A stretch of DNA of 64,000 nucleotides from JAGVSZ01 sp035456405 (GCA_035456405.1 DATIDG010000015.1:92946-156945), one strand, 5' to 3'. Counted from the stretch's first letter, positions 1 through 8,675 are shown. Program-made: numbers and translations. Notes: generated by a model from the sequence alone, not told the origin.

Positions 1-290
1 ATCTCGCGCTTGTCGGTGAGTCCCCGGTCGCGCACGAACCGGACGAAGCAGCGCGCGCCGTTGCCGCACTGCTCGACCTCGCCGCCGTCGGCGTTGAAGA
101 TCCGGTAGCGGAAATCGACGCCTGGCGCGCGCGCGCGCTCGACCACCAGGATCTGGTCGGCCCCGACCCCGAAGTGCCGATCGGCAAGGCGTCGCAGCTG
201 CGCGGGCGCGAGCTCGACCGGGGACGATACGCCGTCGAGGACGACGAAATCGTTCCCCGCCCCTTGCATCTTCGTGAACTTCAACCTCAC
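1..290 (-). CDS. dapF: Diaminopimelate epimerase (partial, 3' end outside window)
   Basis: Converts LL- to meso-diaminopimelate for lysine and peptidoglycan synthesis in the cytoplasm. The visible N-terminal 96 residues carry the family signature FTKMQGAGNDF (residues 5-15) and the first catalytic cysteine, C75, in the motif EQCGNGARCF. The GTG start at 288-290 overlaps the TGA of the upstream Gfo/Idh gene as GTGA, which suggests translational coupling and gives the usual MRLKFTKM beginning. The C-terminal half with the second catalytic cysteine lies beyond the left edge. Identification is secure. Confidence 0.96.
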   Translation of the reverse strand, partial: MRLKFTKMQGAGNDFVVLDGVSSPVELAPAQLRRLADRHFGVGADQILVVERARAPGVDFRYRIFNADGGEVEQCGNGARCFVRFVRDRGLTDKRE

Positions 291-1231
291 TTCAACCCGT
301 CCCGGATCCGGTGCGAGATCACGAGCGCGAGATCGAGCGCCCGTCGGCCCTCGCGCCCGGTTGCACCCGGCCGGCTCCGTCCCCGCACCGCCTCGACGAA
401 CGCGCGGAGCTCGGCGTCGAGGGAGTCCCCCTCGGCGAAGCGCTTCAATTCGTGGTCGATCTTCGGCATGCCGTGGCGGTCCTCGCCCGGCAGCTTGCGC
501 GCCACGGCGCACTCCCGCGACTCGAAGTCGATCGACACGTAGGTGTCAGGCTGGAACACGCGCAGCTTGCGCATCGACTTCGCGCTCACCCGGCTCGCGG
601 TGACATTCGCCACGCAGCCATCCGCGAACTCGATGCGCGCATTGGCGATGTCGACGCTGCCGGTGAGCACCGGCACGCCGCTCGCCCGCACCTCGGCGAC
701 CTCCGCCGGGACCAGGCTGAGGATGATGTCGATGTCGTGGATCATGAGGTCGAGCACGACGTCGACGTCGGTCGAGCGCGGCTTGAACGGCGCGAGCCGG
801 TGGCACTCCATGAACCGCGGCCGCACGATCCGGTCCCGCACCGCGACGAGCGCGGGGTTGAAGCGCTCGAGATGCCCGACGCGCAGCTCGAGGCCCTTCG
901 CCTCGGCGGCGGCGACGAGCCGGTCGGCCTCCTCGAGGGTGCGCGTGAGCGGCTTCTCGACCAGAACGTGCACGCCGGCCTCGAGCAGGCCGTTCGCGAC
1001 GTCGAAGTGGTGCTGCGTAGGGACGGCGATCGACGCCACGTCGACCTTGCCGACGACCTCGCGGAAGTCGGCGGCCGGCGTCGCGCCGAACTTCTTCGCC
1101 GTCTTGCGGGCGAGGTCCGCGTCGGCGTCGACGACGTATGCGAGCTCGACGCCGTCGATGGCGGCCCACTTGTTGACGTGGCGGCTGCCGAAGTAGCCGA
1201 CCCCGACCACCGCTGCGCGAAGCTTGGACAT
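287..1231 (-). CDS. Gfo/Idh/MocA family NAD(P)-dependent oxidoreductase
   Basis: A 314-residue sugar-type dehydrogenase. It has an N-terminal Rossmann fold with GVGYFGSRH near residues 9-17 and the family lysine motif EKP near the middle. The C-terminal alpha/beta domain contains DLMIHDIDIIL. It lies between a lipid A acyltransferase and dapF, 13 bases downstream of the acyltransferase, and overlaps dapF by GTGA, so the three probably share a transcript. The setting next to a lipid A gene suggests a nucleotide-sugar substrate, for example a GnnA-like UDP-GlcNAc 3-dehydrogenase, but that is inference; no GnnB-type aminotransferase is adjacent. The start ATG at 1229-1231 gives MSKLRAAVVGVG; an upstream extension would run into the neighbouring gene. 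Confidence 0.85.
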   Translation of the reverse strand: MSKLRAAVVGVGYFGSRHVNKWAAIDGVELAYVVDADADLARKTAKKFGATPAADFREVVGKVDVASIAVPTQHHFDVANGLLEAGVHVLVEKPLTRTLEEADRLVAAAEAKGLELRVGHLERFNPALVAVRDRIVRPRFMECHRLAPFKPRSTDVDVVLDLMIHDIDIILSLVPAEVAEVRASGVPVLTGSVDIANARIEFADGCVANVTASRVSAKSMRKLRVFQPDTYVSIDFESRECAVARKLPGEDRHGMPKIDHELKRFAEGDSLDAELRAFVEAVRGRSRPGATGREGRRALDLALVISHRIRDGLK

Positions 1232-1244
1232 GAGAGGCAGGAGT

Positions 1245-2126
1245 CTAGTAGAACCGCGGCTCGCCCGACGGCCGCGTCTTGAAGCGCTTGTGCAGCCAGT
1301 GGTACTGCTCGGGCCGCTGCCGGACGCGCGTCTCGATGAAAGCATTCATGCGCCGCGCATCCGCCACGTCGTCTCCTGACGGATAGTCCTCCCATGCGGG
1401 GTAGATCCGGACGACATAACCCTCACCCGGGGACAGCATCTCGGTGACGACCGGCATCACCTTCGCGTCGGCCAGCCGGGCAAGGCGCGCCAGACCAGTG
1501 ATCGTTGCGGCCGGAACGCCGAAGAACGGCACGAACACCGAGTCGCGCCGCCCGAAATCGAGGTCGGGCAGGTAGTAGCAGGGCTTCCCGGTCGCCATCT
1601 CGCGCACGAGGCCCCGTACGCCCTCCTGGCGCGACAGCAGGGTCACAGGCTTGAAGCGGTTGCGGCGCCCGCGGAGGAACGCGTCGAGATACCGGTCTTT
1701 CTGGCGCGCGTACATGCTCACCGCCGCGCGCTCCATCGACAGGCGCGTCGCGCCCGCGTCGAGCCCGACGAAGTGGGGCGCGAACAGGATGAGGGGCGTT
1801 CCCGAGTCGAGAATGCGCAACGCCTCCTCGAATCCGTCTTTCTCGATCCGCACCATGCGGTCGATGCGTTCCGCGGAACCCCACCACAGCGCGGCCCGCT
1901 CGACGACGCTGCGACCGAAGGCGGCGAAGGCGTCCTTGGCGAGCGCCACGCGCTCACGCTCGGCGAGTTGCGGAAAGCACAGCTCGAGGTTCTTCAGGCA
2001 AACCGTGCGCCGCGACGCCACCAGGTGATAGGCAAGCCGTCCGAGCGTCTCGCCCACGCGCGCGAGCGACTGCGCTGGAAGGAAGTGCAAGAGCCAGAGC
2101 AGGCCAACGGCGAGGCGGGTCAGCAA
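1245..2126 (-). CDS. lpxL: Lipid A biosynthesis lauroyl/myristoyl acyltransferase (LpxL/HtrB family)
   Basis: Transfers a secondary acyl chain from acyl-ACP to Kdo2-lipid A at the inner membrane. The 293-residue protein has an N-terminal hydrophobic anchor (residues 5-20) and the catalytic H-X4-D motif as H118-FVGL-D123, followed by the LpxL-type stretch DLDFGRRDSVFVPFFG. Length matches the family (about 290-310). The apparent start is TTG (2124-2126). Betaproteobacteria often carry two such genes before metK; only one is present here. It is divergent from metK. Which acyl chain it transfers cannot be read from the sequence. Confidence 0.9.
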   Translation of the reverse strand: MLTRLAVGLLWLLHFLPAQSLARVGETLGRLAYHLVASRRTVCLKNLELCFPQLAERERVALAKDAFAAFGRSVVERAALWWGSAERIDRMVRIEKDGFEEALRILDSGTPLILFAPHFVGLDAGATRLSMERAAVSMYARQKDRYLDAFLRGRRNRFKPVTLLSRQEGVRGLVREMATGKPCYYLPDLDFGRRDSVFVPFFGVPAATITGLARLARLADAKVMPVVTEMLSPGEGYVVRIYPAWEDYPSGDDVADARRMNAFIETRVRQRPEQYHWLHKRFKTRPSGEPRFY

Positions 2127-2245
2127 AGGACGTGGGAGGCAGTGGGACGCAGAGTGGGAAGCCCTAGCTAGGCGGTCAGCGGCGGAGCGGTGCTCGAGGT
2201 CTGATAGAATCGCCGCCCTTGTTCTTCTACGGACCGCGCGAGGCC

Positions 2246-3427
2246 ATGAGCAGCTACCTCTTCACTTCCGAGTCGGTGTCGGAGGGCCACCCCGACAAGG
2301 TCGCCGACCAGATTTCCGACGCGATCCTGGATGCGATTCTAGCCCAGGACAAGTTCGCCCGCGTCGCTGCCGAGACGCTGTGCAACACCGGCCTCATCGT
2401 GCTTGCTGGCGAGATCACCACGAAGGCGATCGTCGACTACGCCCAGGTCGCGCGCGGCGTCGTGAAGCGCATCGGCTACGACAACGCCGACTACGGAATG
2501 GACTACCGGGCGTGCGCGGTGATGGTGAACTACGATCGGCAGTCGCCCGACATCTCGCAGGGCGTCACCGAAGGCCAGGGTCTCGACCTCGAGCAGGGCG
2601 CGGGCGACCAGGGCCTCATGTTCGGCTACGCGTGCGACGAGACGCCGCAGCTGATGCCGCTGCCCATCTATCTCGCGCACCGTCTCGTCCAGCGCCAGTC
2701 GGAGGTGCGCCGCGACGGGCGGCTGCCGTGGGTCGGTCCCGACGCGAAGTCGCAAGTCACGGTGCGCTATGTCGACGGCAAGCCCGACGCGATCGACACC
2801 GTGGTGCTGTCCACCCAGCATCTGCCCGAAGTCGAGCACAAGGAGCTGTCGGAAGCCGTCATCGAGCAGATCATCAAGCCGATCCTGCCGAAGAACCTGG
2901 TGAGGGGCGAGGTCAAGTACCTCGTCAACCCGACCGGGCGGTTCGTCATCGGCGGCCCGCACGGCGATTGCGGCCTCACCGGGCGCAAGATCATCGTGGA
3001 CACGTATGGCGGTGCAGCCCCGCACGGCGGCGGCGCGTTCTCGGGCAAGGACCCGTCCAAGGTGGACCGCTCGGCGGCGTACGCCGCGCGCTACGTGGCG
3101 AAGAACGTGGTGGCCGCCGGCCTCGCGTCGAAGTGCCTCGTGCAGGTCTCCTACGCGATCGGCGTCGCGCGGCCGACCAGCGTGATGATCACCACCTCGG
3201 GCACCGGCAAAATCTCCGACGAAAAGATCTCGGAGCTCGTCCAGGTGCACTTCGACCTGCGCCCGAAGGGCATCGTCCAGATGCTCGATTTGCTGCGCCC
3301 GATCTACGAGAAGACGGCGGCTTACGGCCACTTCGGCCGCGAGGAGCCGGAGTTCACCTGGGAACGCGTCGACAAGGCGAAAGCCCTGGCGGCGGACGCC
3401 GGAGTCAAACAGCCGGCGATGGCCTGA
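2246..3427 (+). CDS. metK: S-adenosylmethionine synthase
   Basis: Makes S-adenosylmethionine from methionine and ATP in the cytoplasm. The 393-residue product has the expected length. It begins MSSYLFTSESVSEGHPDK, carries the GAGDQGLMFGYA signature and the P-loop-like GGGAFSGKDPSKVDRS motif. I chose ATG 2246 rather than an upstream in-frame TTG at 2219, because the protein then starts exactly as the family does. A possible -10 box, TAGAAT, lies at 2205-2210 with no convincing -35. It is the first of three methyl-cycle genes (metK, ahcY, metF) in a row; ahcY has its own promoter and riboswitch. Confidence 0.97.
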   Translation: MSSYLFTSESVSEGHPDKVADQISDAILDAILAQDKFARVAAETLCNTGLIVLAGEITTKAIVDYAQVARGVVKRIGYDNADYGMDYRACAVMVNYDRQSPDISQGVTEGQGLDLEQGAGDQGLMFGYACDETPQLMPLPIYLAHRLVQRQSEVRRDGRLPWVGPDAKSQVTVRYVDGKPDAIDTVVLSTQHLPEVEHKELSEAVIEQIIKPILPKNLVRGEVKYLVNPTGRFVIGGPHGDCGLTGRKIIVDTYGGAAPHGGGAFSGKDPSKVDRSAAYAARYVAKNVVAAGLASKCLVQVSYAIGVARPTSVMITTSGTGKISDEKISELVQVHFDLRPKGIVQMLDLLRPIYEKTAAYGHFGREEPEFTWERVDKAKALAADAGVKQPAMA

Positions 3428-3433
3428 CGCCCC

Positions 3434-3462
3434 TCGAAATCGGGCCGCGAATCGCCTATAAT
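3434..3462 (+). promoter_or_regulatory. Sigma70-type promoter of the ahcY riboswitch transcript
   Basis: A perfect TATAAT -10 box (3457-3462) is preceded after 17 bases by TCGAAA (3434-3439; 4 of 6 matches to TTGACA). A start site about 7-9 bases downstream falls at 3469-3471, exactly where the riboswitch pseudoknot strand begins. This agreement of promoter and RNA 5' end is strong support. Confidence 0.75.
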
Positions 3463-3470
3463 TCGGCCCG

Positions 3471-3535
3471 CTGAGGAGCGTTGCAACCGGCCCTGATCGG
3501 CCGGCCAGGCTCAGCACGAGAACAACGGCGCTCGC
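3471..3535 (+). promoter_or_regulatory. S-adenosylhomocysteine (SAH) riboswitch upstream of ahcY
   Basis: The leader matches the SAH riboswitch consensus seen upstream of ahcY in proteobacteria. It reads GAGGAGCG-TTGCAAC, a P2 hairpin CCGGCC/GGCCGG (3487-3492 with 3499-3504), conserved CCAGGCTC, then ACGGCGCTC. P1 is GAGCG (3476-3480) with CGCTC (3529-3533). The pseudoknot is CTGAG (3471-3475) with CTCAG (3510-3514). The 3' strand of P1 is also part of the terminator stem beginning at 3528, so ligand-stabilised P1 should prevent terminator formation and turn ahcY on when SAH accumulates. The aptamer and gene context are seen directly; the switching direction follows from known members of the class and the overlap. 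Confidence 0.93.
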
Positions 3536-3560
3536 ATCGGAAACGGTGCGAGCGCTTTTT
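3528..3560 (+). terminator. Intrinsic terminator, expression platform of the SAH riboswitch
   Basis: A 12-bp stem (3528-3539 with 3544-3555, one G-T pair) closes on a GAAA tetraloop and is followed by five T residues and a further T-rich run. The 5' arm shares bases 3529-3533 with P1 of the aptamer, so the two structures are mutually exclusive. Confidence 0.9.
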
Positions 3561-3677
3561 CTTTCTGCCCCCGCCGAGGGGCGCTGCAGCCGGGGCGGCT
3601 CCGACCGCGTCCGGCAAGGCTCGGCGGAGCGGTGGACCCGATGGTCCAACGGCGCCCGCTCATAACGGAGTTTGCTC

Positions 3678-5090
3678 ATGAGCGCAGTCCTACAGACGAA
3701 ACACGACTTCCGCGTCGCCGATCTCGCGCTCGCCGACTGGGGAAGGAAGGAGATCAGGATCGCCGAGACCGAGATGCCCGGGCTGATGGCGATCCGCGAG
3801 GAGTACGCGGCGAAGCAGCCCCTGAAGGGCGCGCGCATCACCGGCTCGCTGCACATGACGATCCAGACCGCGGTCCTGATCGAGACGCTGCAGGCGCTCG
3901 GCGCGCAGGTGCGCTGGGCCTCCTGCAACATCTATTCGACCCAGGATCACGCGGCCGCGGCGATCGCGGCCAAGGGCACCCCGGTGTTCGCCTACAAGGG
4001 CGAGTCGCTCGAGGAGTACTGGGAGTTCACACACCGGATCTTCGAGTGGCCGGACGGCGGCTTCTCCAACATGATCCTGGACGACGGCGGCGACGCGACG
4101 CTGCTCCTGCACCTCGGCACGCGCGCGGAGAAGGACCCCGCGGTGCTCAACAACCCGGGCAGCGAGGAAGAGCGGGTGCTCTTCGCCGCGATCAAGAAGC
4201 GGCTCGCGACGCAGCCCGGCTGGTACTCGACCCGCGCGAAGCCGATCAAGGGCGTCACCGAGGAGACCACGACCGGCGTGCACCGCCTGTACGAGATGGC
4301 GAAGGACGGCCGGCTGATGTTCCCGGCGATCAACGTCAACGACTCGGTCACGAAGTCGAAGTTCGACAACCTGTATGGCTGCCGGGAGTCGCTCGTCGAC
4401 GGCATCAAGCGCGCGACCGACGTGATGGTCGCGGGCAAGATCGCGGTGGTGTGCGGCTACGGCGACGTCGGCAAGGGCTCGGCGCAGGCGCTGCGCGCGC
4501 TGTCGGCGCAAGTCTGGGTCACCGAGATCGACCCGATCTGCGCGCTGCAGGCGGCGATGGAGGGCTACCGCGTGGTGACGATGGACTACGCGTGCGACAA
4601 GGCCGACATCTTCGTCACCGCGACCGGCAACCTGCGCGTGATCGCTCACGATCACATGGCCAGGATGAAGGACCAGGCAATCGTCTGCAACATCGGCCAC
4701 TTCGACAGCGAGATCGACATCGCTTCCCTCGAGAAATACAAGTGGGAGGAGATCAAGCCGCAGGTCGACCACGTGATCTTCCCGGACGGCAAGCGCATCA
4801 TCGTGCTCGCCAAGGGGCGTCTGGTGAACCTCGGCTGCGGCACCGGTCACCCGAGCTACGTGATGAGCTCGTCCTTCGCCAACCAGACAATCGCGCAGAT
4901 CGAGCTCTTCACCAATACCGCGAAGTACCCGCTCGGCGTCTACACGCTGCCCAAGCACCTGGATGAGAAGGTCGCTCGCCTCCAGCTCAAGAAGCTGAAC
5001 GCGAAGCTGACCGAGCTGACCGACGAACAGGCGAAGTACATCGGCGTGCCGAAATCGGGGCCGTACAAGTCCGACCATTATCGGTACTGA
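3678..5090 (+). CDS. ahcY: Adenosylhomocysteinase
   Basis: Hydrolyses S-adenosylhomocysteine to adenosine and homocysteine, recycling the product of methyl transfer. The 470-residue protein is typical of the bacterial long form. It contains CNIYSTQDHAAAAI, the NAD-binding GYGDVGKGSAQALRA, and ends KSDHYRY, the classic C-terminus whose Lys and Tyr reach the neighbouring subunit's NAD. ATG 3678 follows the ribosome-binding site ACGGAG (3665-3670) by seven bases. Expression is expected to be controlled by the SAH riboswitch immediately upstream. It is followed after 76 bases by metF. Confidence 0.98.
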   Translation: MSAVLQTKHDFRVADLALADWGRKEIRIAETEMPGLMAIREEYAAKQPLKGARITGSLHMTIQTAVLIETLQALGAQVRWASCNIYSTQDHAAAAIAAKGTPVFAYKGESLEEYWEFTHRIFEWPDGGFSNMILDDGGDATLLLHLGTRAEKDPAVLNNPGSEEERVLFAAIKKRLATQPGWYSTRAKPIKGVTEETTTGVHRLYEMAKDGRLMFPAINVNDSVTKSKFDNLYGCRESLVDGIKRATDVMVAGKIAVVCGYGDVGKGSAQALRALSAQVWVTEIDPICALQAAMEGYRVVTMDYACDKADIFVTATGNLRVIAHDHMARMKDQAIVCNIGHFDSEIDIASLEKYKWEEIKPQVDHVIFPDGKRIIVLAKGRLVNLGCGTGHPSYVMSSSFANQTIAQIELFTNTAKYPLGVYTLPKHLDEKVARLQLKKLNAKLTELTDEQAKYIGVPKSGPYKSDHYRY

Positions 5091-5094
5091 GCCC

Positions 5095-5133
5095 GCGTTC
5101 GAGCGTCACTGCCGCGGCGGTGACGCTGAACGC
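5095..5133 (+). other. Long hairpin in the ahcY-metF gap
   Basis: GCGTTC (5095-5100) pairs with GAACGC (5128-5133), and AGCGTCAC (5102-5109) pairs with GTGACGCT (5120-5127). This makes a 14-bp stem with one bulged base and a 10-base loop. No T-run follows, so it is not a standard terminator. It could be a processing or attenuation site between ahcY and metF; function unknown. Confidence 0.5.
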
Positions 5134-5166
5134 GCGATGTGCTGGTCTATGTGAGCCGGGGCTCCG

Positions 5167-6012
5167 ATGGAAAGCCAGAAGAAGCATCCGCGCAATTTCA
5201 GCTTCGAGTTTTTTCCGCCCAAGACGCCGGAAGGCGTCGAGAAGCTGCGCGCGACGACGCGGCAGCTCCAGCAGCTGAAGCCGAAGTTCTTCTCGGTGAC
5301 CTACGGGGCGGGCGGTTCGACGCGCGACCACACGCTCGAGACGGTGCTCGAGATCCGCGACGCCGGCTTCGGGGCGGCGCCGCACCTGTCCTGCATCGGT
5401 TCGACGCGCGCCGACATCGCCGCGACGCTGGACCTCTACAAGGCGAAGGGCATCCGCCACATCGTCGCGCTGCGCGGCGACCTGCCCTCCGGCGCGGCGA
5501 GCGCGGGCGAGCTGCGCCACGCGAACGAGCTGGTCGAGTTCATCCGCGCGCACACCGGCGACTGGTTCGAGATCGAGGTCGCCTGCTACCCCGAGTACCA
5601 TCCGCAGGCGAAGAGCCCGGCCGACGACCTGCGCAACTTCAAGCGCAAGGTCGACGCCGGCGCGAACGCCGCGATCACGCAGTACTTCTACAACGCCGAC
5701 GCCTACTTCCGCTTCGTCGACGAGTGCGAGGCGCTCGGCGTGACGATCCCGGTCGTCCCCGGCATCATGCCGATCGGCAACTTCAGCCAGCTCGCGCGCT
5801 TCTCCGACGCGTGCGGCGCGGAGATCCCGCGCTGGATCCGCCTCAAGCTCGCCAGCTTCGCCGACGACGCGGCCGCGATCCGCAGCTTCGGCCTCGACGT
5901 GGTCACAGACCTTTGCGATCGGCTTCTCGCCGCGGGCGCCCCCGGGCTGCACTTCTACACGATGAACCAGGCCGGCCTCACCACCACGATCTGGCAGCGG
6001 CTCGGGCTGTAG
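5167..6012 (+). CDS. metF: 5,10-methylenetetrahydrofolate reductase
   Basis: Reduces methylene-THF to methyl-THF with an FAD cofactor, supplying the methyl group for methionine synthesis. The 281-residue TIM-barrel protein has the family features FSFEFFPPKT (residues 10-19), SVTYGAGGSTRDHT and the folate/FAD-site stretch HIVALRGDLP. ATG 5167 is the only sensible start. Gene order metK-ahcY-metF groups the SAM cycle. Its leader may include the hairpin at 5095-5133. Confidence 0.97.
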   Translation: MESQKKHPRNFSFEFFPPKTPEGVEKLRATTRQLQQLKPKFFSVTYGAGGSTRDHTLETVLEIRDAGFGAAPHLSCIGSTRADIAATLDLYKAKGIRHIVALRGDLPSGAASAGELRHANELVEFIRAHTGDWFEIEVACYPEYHPQAKSPADDLRNFKRKVDAGANAAITQYFYNADAYFRFVDECEALGVTIPVVPGIMPIGNFSQLARFSDACGAEIPRWIRLKLASFADDAAAIRSFGLDVVTDLCDRLLAAGAPGLHFYTMNQAGLTTTIWQRLGL

Positions 6013-6113
6013 CGGCCTACCGGCGGCCGCGCAGAGGTCATCCGTCGAGCCGATTGCGCCACGCGACCGGCCGCCACTAGCCTACCGTTGGGGGAGGTAT
6101 CGGAGGAACGATC

Positions 6114-7883
6114 ATGAGCGACTCCGCAGCGAGCGCGGTGGCCCCCGGGCCGTCGCTCGACCAGCAGATCCACACCGAGCGCGTCAACGCGCTCTACACG
6201 CACCTTCCGATCAGCCTGGTCGGCGGATTCGTGGCCGCGCTGTTCCTAGTCGCGATCCTCTGGGACAAGGTCAACAACTTCTGGCTGCTCGTCTGGCTCA
6301 CCACGGTGCTCGTGCACGGCGCCTGGCGCTTCTCTCACGTCAGGTGGTTCCGGCGCACGCCCCCGGGCGCGGAGCGGACGCAGCGCGCGTCGCGTCTGTT
6401 CATCCTCGGCGTTTCGGTCCTGGGAGTGATCTGGGGCGCGACGGCGATCCTGTTCTTCCACCGGATCGGGCTGCAGGACAAGACTTTCCTTTGCTTGCTG
6501 TTGTTCGGCGTCGTCGCGCTCAGCGTGCCCTCGATCGGGTTGTACCCGCTCGCGTACAACATATGGGCGAGCCTCATCCTGGTGCCGTTCATCGTGCTGG
6601 CGCTCGCGTCCGGCACGCGCAGCGAGATCCTGCTGACGATCCCGCTCGTCATCGCGCTGACGATATCGCTCACCTTTGCCCGCAACACCAACCGGCTCGT
6701 GACCGAGGCGTTTCGGCGCCGCTTCGAGAACCTGCAACTGATCGAGCAACTCGAGCGGCAGAAGGAAATCGCGGAGACGGCGAACCGCACCAAGACCCAG
6801 TTCCTTGCCGCCGCAAGCCACGACCTGCGCCAACCGCTGCAGGCGCTGGGGCTCTTCGTCGCGACGCTGAAGCTGCGCGCCAAGGAGCCGGAGGCGCAGG
6901 CCGCGGTCTCGCGGATCGAGCGCTCCATGGGCGCGCTCGAGGGCGTCCTCGAGGCGCTACTCGACGTGTCGCGGCTCGACGCCGGCGTCGTGAGCCCGCG
7001 CATCGAGCGCTTTCCGGCCGCGCGCGTCTTCGACGCGGTGCGCGAGCAGTTCGCGGACGTCGCGGAGCGGCATCGTCTGCGCTTCGACGTGCGCCGAACC
7101 GATGCATGGTGCGAAAGCGACCCGCACATGCTCGGTCGCATCGTGGCCAACCTGGTGTCCAACGCGCTGCGCTACACGCGCCGGGGCGGCGTGGTGGTCG
7201 GCGTGCGCAGGGCGGACCCGCGCCTCCGGATCGAGGTCTGGGACACCGGGCCCGGCATCCCGCCGGACAAGCGCGAGGAGATCTTCCGCGAGTTCGTCCA
7301 GCTCGAGAACCCGGAGCGCTCGCGCGACAAGGGCCTCGGACTCGGGCTCGCGATCGTGCGGCGTCTCTCGCAGCTGCTCGATCAGCCGGTGGGCCTGCGC
7401 TCGGTGCCCGGCCGCGGCTCGGTGTTCTGGGTGAGCGTCCCGCGCGCGCCGGCGCGGGTCGAGGCGCCGGCACCGGCGTCGCTGCGCGCGACCGCGCTCG
7501 ACGGCCGGTTCATCCTGGTGATCGACGACGACCGTGAAGTGCTCGAGGCGCTCGAGAACGTCCTCGAGCTGCAGGGCGCGCATCCGATTGCGGCGATGGG
7601 CGAGGGATCGGCACGCGAGATGCTGACGGACCTCGGCCGCGCGCCCGATCTGATCGTCTCCGACTACCGGCTCAGCGAGGGGGCGATCGGGATCGAAGTG
7701 ATCCGGCGGCTCCGGCGCGCGTTCGGTGCGGAAATTCCCGCCGCGATCCTCACGGGCGACATCGCACCGGCAGTGCTCAAGGCGGTCGCCGACGCGGGCC
7801 TGCCGATCCTCAGCAAGCCGGTCCGGGCCGATCAGCTGTTCGAGACGCTCGAGCGACTGCTCGCCGCGCCGGCGCGCAGCTGA
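6114..7883 (+). CDS. Membrane hybrid histidine kinase with C-terminal receiver domain
   Basis: A 589-residue sensor. About six membrane segments occupy residues 30-190. A short coiled linker leads to the dimerisation/phosphoacceptor domain with H236 in ASHDLRQPLQAL. An HATPase domain follows (N-box NLVSNALRYT, G-boxes DTGPGIP and KGLGLGLAI), then a receiver domain with acidic DDD and phosphoacceptor D517 in VSDYRL. No periplasmic domain is visible, so the membrane bundle is probably the sensor. ATG 6114 has the ribosome-binding site GGAGG 5-8 bases upstream. It converges on the LuxR-type regulator at 7896-8579, a likely partner, and is paralogous to the kinase at 10360-12192. The stimulus is unknown. 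Confidence 0.9.
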   Translation: MSDSAASAVAPGPSLDQQIHTERVNALYTHLPISLVGGFVAALFLVAILWDKVNNFWLLVWLTTVLVHGAWRFSHVRWFRRTPPGAERTQRASRLFILGVSVLGVIWGATAILFFHRIGLQDKTFLCLLLFGVVALSVPSIGLYPLAYNIWASLILVPFIVLALASGTRSEILLTIPLVIALTISLTFARNTNRLVTEAFRRRFENLQLIEQLERQKEIAETANRTKTQFLAAASHDLRQPLQALGLFVATLKLRAKEPEAQAAVSRIERSMGALEGVLEALLDVSRLDAGVVSPRIERFPAARVFDAVREQFADVAERHRLRFDVRRTDAWCESDPHMLGRIVANLVSNALRYTRRGGVVVGVRRADPRLRIEVWDTGPGIPPDKREEIFREFVQLENPERSRDKGLGLGLAIVRRLSQLLDQPVGLRSVPGRGSVFWVSVPRAPARVEAPAPASLRATALDGRFILVIDDDREVLEALENVLELQGAHPIAAMGEGSAREMLTDLGRAPDLIVSDYRLSEGAIGIEVIRRLRRAFGAEIPAAILTGDIAPAVLKAVADAGLPILSKPVRADQLFETLERLLAAPARS

Positions 7884-7895
7884 CCGGCCCCGCGC

Positions 7896-8579
7896 TCATT
7901 CCGCGACGGGCGGCGCGGGACGGAACGGCAGCTGGATGCCAAGCCTGCTCACCGCGAAGACGGCCTGCGTCCGATTGTTCACCCCGAGCTCGCGGTAGAT
8001 CGCCGCGGTGTGAGTCTTGATCGTCCCTTCGGCCAGGTTGAGCTCCCGGCAGATCACCTTGTTTTGCTTGCCCTGCACGAGCAATGCCAGCACGTCGAGC
8101 TGGCGCGACGTGAGACCGTGCGTAGGGGCGGCACTGTCGCGGCTCGCCGGCGGTCCGGGACGCGCCGGCGCAGGCGCGGTCTCAGAGCGCAGCACCTCGG
8201 CCGGAATGTAGACCTCGCCCGCCAGCACGAGCCGCAGCGCGTTGACGAGGATCGGCGATGCGGTGCGCTTGGAGATGAACCCCATCGCCCCGGCATCGAT
8301 CGCGGCGAGCACGGTGGTGCGGTTGTCGGTCGCCGAGAGCACCACCACCGGCACGTCGGGATACGCCGCGCGCACGCGCTCGAGCGCGCTCACGCCCTCG
8401 GCGTCCGGCAACATGAGATCGAGCAGGATCAGCGACGTGTCGGGGTGAGCGGCCAGCAGCGCGAGCGCGCCGTCCAGGCGGTCGGCCTGGACGACCTCCA
8501 CGGTCCGCCCGACCTCGGCGAGCACGTTCGCGAGTGCCTCGCGGATCAGCGGATGGTCGTCAACGACGAGTACCTTCAT
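7896..8579 (-). CDS. NarL/FixJ-type response regulator
   Basis: A 227-residue DNA-binding regulator. The receiver domain starts MKVLVVDDHPL with phosphoacceptor D54 in LLDLMLPD and switch lysine in FISKRT. A proline-rich linker follows, then a LuxR-type helix-turn-helix (LTSRQLDVLALLVQGKQNKVICRELNL is too long to be chance; its core is GKQNKVICRELNLAEGTIK). It converges with the hybrid kinase at 6114-7883 and shares high similarity with the regulator at 12392-13102. Its target genes are unknown; the divergent radical SAM gene is one candidate because a palindrome lies between them. Confidence 0.93.
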   Translation of the reverse strand: MKVLVVDDHPLIREALANVLAEVGRTVEVVQADRLDGALALLAAHPDTSLILLDLMLPDAEGVSALERVRAAYPDVPVVVLSATDNRTTVLAAIDAGAMGFISKRTASPILVNALRLVLAGEVYIPAEVLRSETAPAPARPGPPASRDSAAPTHGLTSRQLDVLALLVQGKQNKVICRELNLAEGTIKTHTAAIYRELGVNNRTQAVFAVSRLGIQLPFRPAPPVAE

Positions 8580-8661
8580 GACATCGTTCCCGGCGGCGCG
8601 TCGAGACGCAACGCGACAATCATAGCGGCAGTCCCCCGATCGCGACCACTGCGTAAGCCGT

Positions 8662-8675
8662 CCGGCCTAGGCCGG
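8662..8675. promoter_or_regulatory. 14-bp perfect palindrome between divergent genes
   Basis: CCGGCCTAGGCCGG lies in the 168-bp gap between the minus-strand response regulator (start 8579) and the plus-strand radical SAM gene (start 8748). It could be an operator controlling either gene. GC-rich palindromes arise by chance more often in this base composition, so confidence is low. Confidence 0.3.
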
